A DNA stretch of 64,000 bases from Ifrita kowaldi (taxonomy: Eukaryota; Chordata; Aves; Passeriformes; Cinclosomatidae), in assembly GCA_013398055.1 (NCBI GenBank), contig VZRS01008236.1:1-64000 (forward strand). Direction: 5' to 3'. Below, one piece after another: positions 61,501 to 64,000 of this stretch; the stretch's first letter is position 1, and every line of letters starts with the position of its first letter. The notes below the pieces were generated by a model that saw only the letters and a program-made list of their open reading frames with translations, was not told where the DNA came from and searched no databases. Position numbers and translations under genes: made by a program.

Positions 61501-64000
61501 TTAGTTCACCCATCCTGTTAATGCTTCTATGCTCGTTATTGCAGCTATTAATCTATTAATGACAACATTCTTATTGTAAAGCCACACTTGTTACATAGCC
61601 TTCAGGGAAAATGGCAAATACTCTTATTTAAAAGAATAATCAGGGAACTTACTGAGTTCAATTGGAGTGTATACATGAGGCAGAAAAAAATTAACAGTGG
61701 GCTTCATAAATTTGAAAACTTTATTGACTCCATTCTTCCTAAATGCTACAGCTTTTCTATCGCTCCCAAGAGTGGGAAACAGCCAGAAAATATAAGATAG
61801 TTACCAAATCACAGTACTGGTGAGTTATTACATTTCAGGAGATGTCTGTTGGGCAGCTGATCCCAGGCACTGTCACAAACACAGACTGATCTGACTGCTT
61901 GTGCAGCGACAGAACTGTGCCTTACCCTCAGCTGACAGGGCTCCTCAATTCACCTGGCTCCTAGTCCTGTAAGGCATCCTTCAGGTATGAAACCCTCTGC
62001 TACAGAGGTGTGTAGGACTCACATCTTCACAATATCTCTCCAAGCACAGAACACTTCTAACCATGAGAAAACTTCCTGGTGCCATCAGTTCAGTATCAGT
62101 GTTGCAGGCCAGCAGTAGTTCCCCTGCACAGACATCAGCTTGCCCATGGGTGGTTAGCTGGGAAATGTTAACACTGGGAAGAGTGAGCAGTTTGTATAGA
62201 GTGCTGTTGGCTTGGTTAAGAGCAGTGTGATCTTAGCGTTTCTGCAGCTTGAGAATAAGGGCTTATTTCCTTACAAAATTATTTCAAATGTGTTTGCCTC
62301 TGTGAATTGAATCAAGAAAATTACTGAAATACAGAAAATCCTGCCTTTCCCCAGACGTTTTTCACCCATATCAGTCTTTGGCTTAGGTTCATAAAAGGAG
62401 TTTGAAAGAGCCCTATGGGGAAAAGCAAAGACAGCCCCCTCTCTTAGGAGCTGGAAAAGGAGGGAGAGGAGCAGCATTGACATCATGGTAGGAATACCTA
62501 ATGCTAAATATTGGCCATGAATCTGGGCCCTCACCATGTATATTTCACTGGCAAAAGCAGTAACTTTTATCTGACATTTTACCTGCATGCTCAGAGCTTG
62601 AGGTTATTGGCCTGTGGAGCTACCTGAGCTTGGTCCCTGGTATAACAGAGCCTGGCAAGGAGCACACCAAGACTGCAAGCCACAGAGCAGCCCCAAGCTG
62701 CAGCAGCACTCCCCCTGCACCACGGACCCTGCTGTGCAGCTGGAGCAGGGCTCTGCTCCCCCTGCCACGCCAGCCACAGGAGCGCTGACTCCGACACAAG
62801 GTGCGGAACATATGCCAGCCTGCAAAAGGCTATTAGACAGTCTCAGCAGGATGTGAAACACAGAGTGAGCAGTAGTAAGTCCTGCCACACATCAACAGAT
62901 AGAGTTTCAGGCTAGATCACGAAGAGCAAATAACAGATTTTATTTCTTTTTCAACATTTCTATGCATGTTTCTCTAAACAGTCATGCATTGCCCTGACAT
63001 TATTTATCAAAGGCAAACACTCACTGAAGATGAGCATTTTATTTATACTGTAAGCACCCTTTAGTTTGCATGAGTATATTTAATGAGCCATCAGAAAATC
63101 CACAGCATTCTAAGACTGCTTTTTTACATAAGCTAAGAGGTCACATTATTTTATCACTAATCCCTACTCCATCTGTTGACACACTCAAACTGAGGAAAGC
63201 ATCAGAAATGAGGAAACATTCTTCCCTCCTGTTCTCTTCTAAAAACCTGATAGTGCCAACTTGACCCATCAGGAAATCAGGGGCTTCTAATTCTGTGAGC
63301 AGCCCTCTGGAGTCTGTGGGGATGGGTTTACTGGTAGAGCAAAGCACCAGGCAGCATGAGCAAAGGTGGCAGAATTATGCCATAAACCACTTGTACAAGT
63401 GTCTTTTGGGGGTATATGATCCCTTAGTACCATGCTAATGGTGGTAGTTTGGAGCTGATGGTAAATTATGTTGTTTCAGGGCTGAATTTATCAAGGTTAA
63501 GCTCTCTTTATGGTTACTCCTACAAGGTCTTTTACTTCTTGCTAAGTATTTTTCATATTATATTATTTTCAGAAATTGAGGAAGGAGAATCTCTGGGGAT
63601 GGTGAACAATCTCTGCTCCTTGGCTGCGTAAACACTACAGTGGCTCTGGCTGTAACTGAGGTATCTTCCCCGGTTTTCAGCAGAGTGCTCCCTCTTTTCT
63701 GGAATGCAATGATACTAAGAGAGCACTTTATGAGCATCATATGTCTCTAGGCAGTCCTTCACAGAATCATGCTTTGGGAAGTATTCTTTCTGTTAGGGTC
63801 ACTGTGTTTGCCAGTTTTAGTATCAGTTGTGCCCACTAAGTAGAACCCAAATAGCTCTCACTCAATGTCTTATCCACCAGAAACATCCTCAGTGGAGCAG
63901 TTTATCCTGACATGTTTTACTCACAGGGAGTCAGAGTAAGCACAAGGCTGTGCCGTTGCTCTGATTTATGCCGAGAGCGGTAGTTTTCATGTCGTGGTTA
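58550..64000. other. Intergenic to right edge, no gene seen
   Basis: The stretch includes an A-run near 58602-58615, a (CA)n run at 59584-59599, a very AT-rich tract at 60078-60150, and a GC-richer patch at 62600-62860 where all six frames are open over 60-90 codons because of composition. No exon, RNA gene or known interspersed repeat was recognised. The frame 62271-62588 (-, 105 codons) has no known relatives that I recognise. Confidence 0.5.
59584..59599. repeat. (CA)8 microsatellite
   Basis: Eight CA dinucleotides in a row. Confidence 0.9.

Noticed and set aside
62591..62888. Overlapping 60-94-codon frames on both strands
   Set aside because: A GC-rich patch depletes stop codons in all frames; no domain seen.

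Overview
The window is bird nuclear DNA. Non-coding sequence fills almost all of it, no ORF is longer than about 150 codons apart from artefacts around an assembly gap, and it carries fossils of CR1 retroposons (the dominant avian LINE), one avian-type retroviral LTR and one MIR-type SINE. The species cannot be told from the sequence.

The only protein-coding exon I can support is at the left edge, on the + strand: the last coding exon of acetylserotonin O-methyltransferase (ASMT/HIOMT, the final enzyme of melatonin synthesis) at 2755-2966. It is preceded by its last intron (from before base 1 to 2754) and followed by a 3' UTR with AATAAA signals at 3132 and 3303. The remaining ~60 kb looks intergenic. 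In mammals the interval downstream of ASMT is also gene-poor and DHRSX is the next gene; if synteny holds, the window would lie in the ASMT-DHRSX interval.

Mobile-element layout: a decayed CR1 reverse-transcriptase fragment inside the ASMT intron (~840-1310, +); two diverged copies of one interspersed repeat, probably LTR/retrovirus-related (4312-4682 and 7060-7385, both +); a CR1 3' end (16730-16894, +); a CR1 3'-region fragment (18003-18500, -); a MIR-type SINE (29015-29200, +); a retroelement cluster at 42.5-46.6 kb with a CR1 endonuclease fragment (-), a solo LTR (-) and a CR1 endonuclease/RT fragment (+); and a CR1 3' end (49239-49750, -).

The most striking structure is at 54991-58496. 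A ~1.9 kb segment is present twice in direct orientation. The first copy is interrupted by a 675-base N gap and joined to the second by a single N at 56598. I found 746 bases with no difference left of the gap and one difference in 174 bases right of it. This is best read as an assembly duplication (unmerged alleles or misjoined contigs) at a hexanucleotide microsatellite and a TA/CA tract. It is not good evidence for a new biological system. I found no convincing undescribed system, RNA gene or CRISPR-like array in this window.
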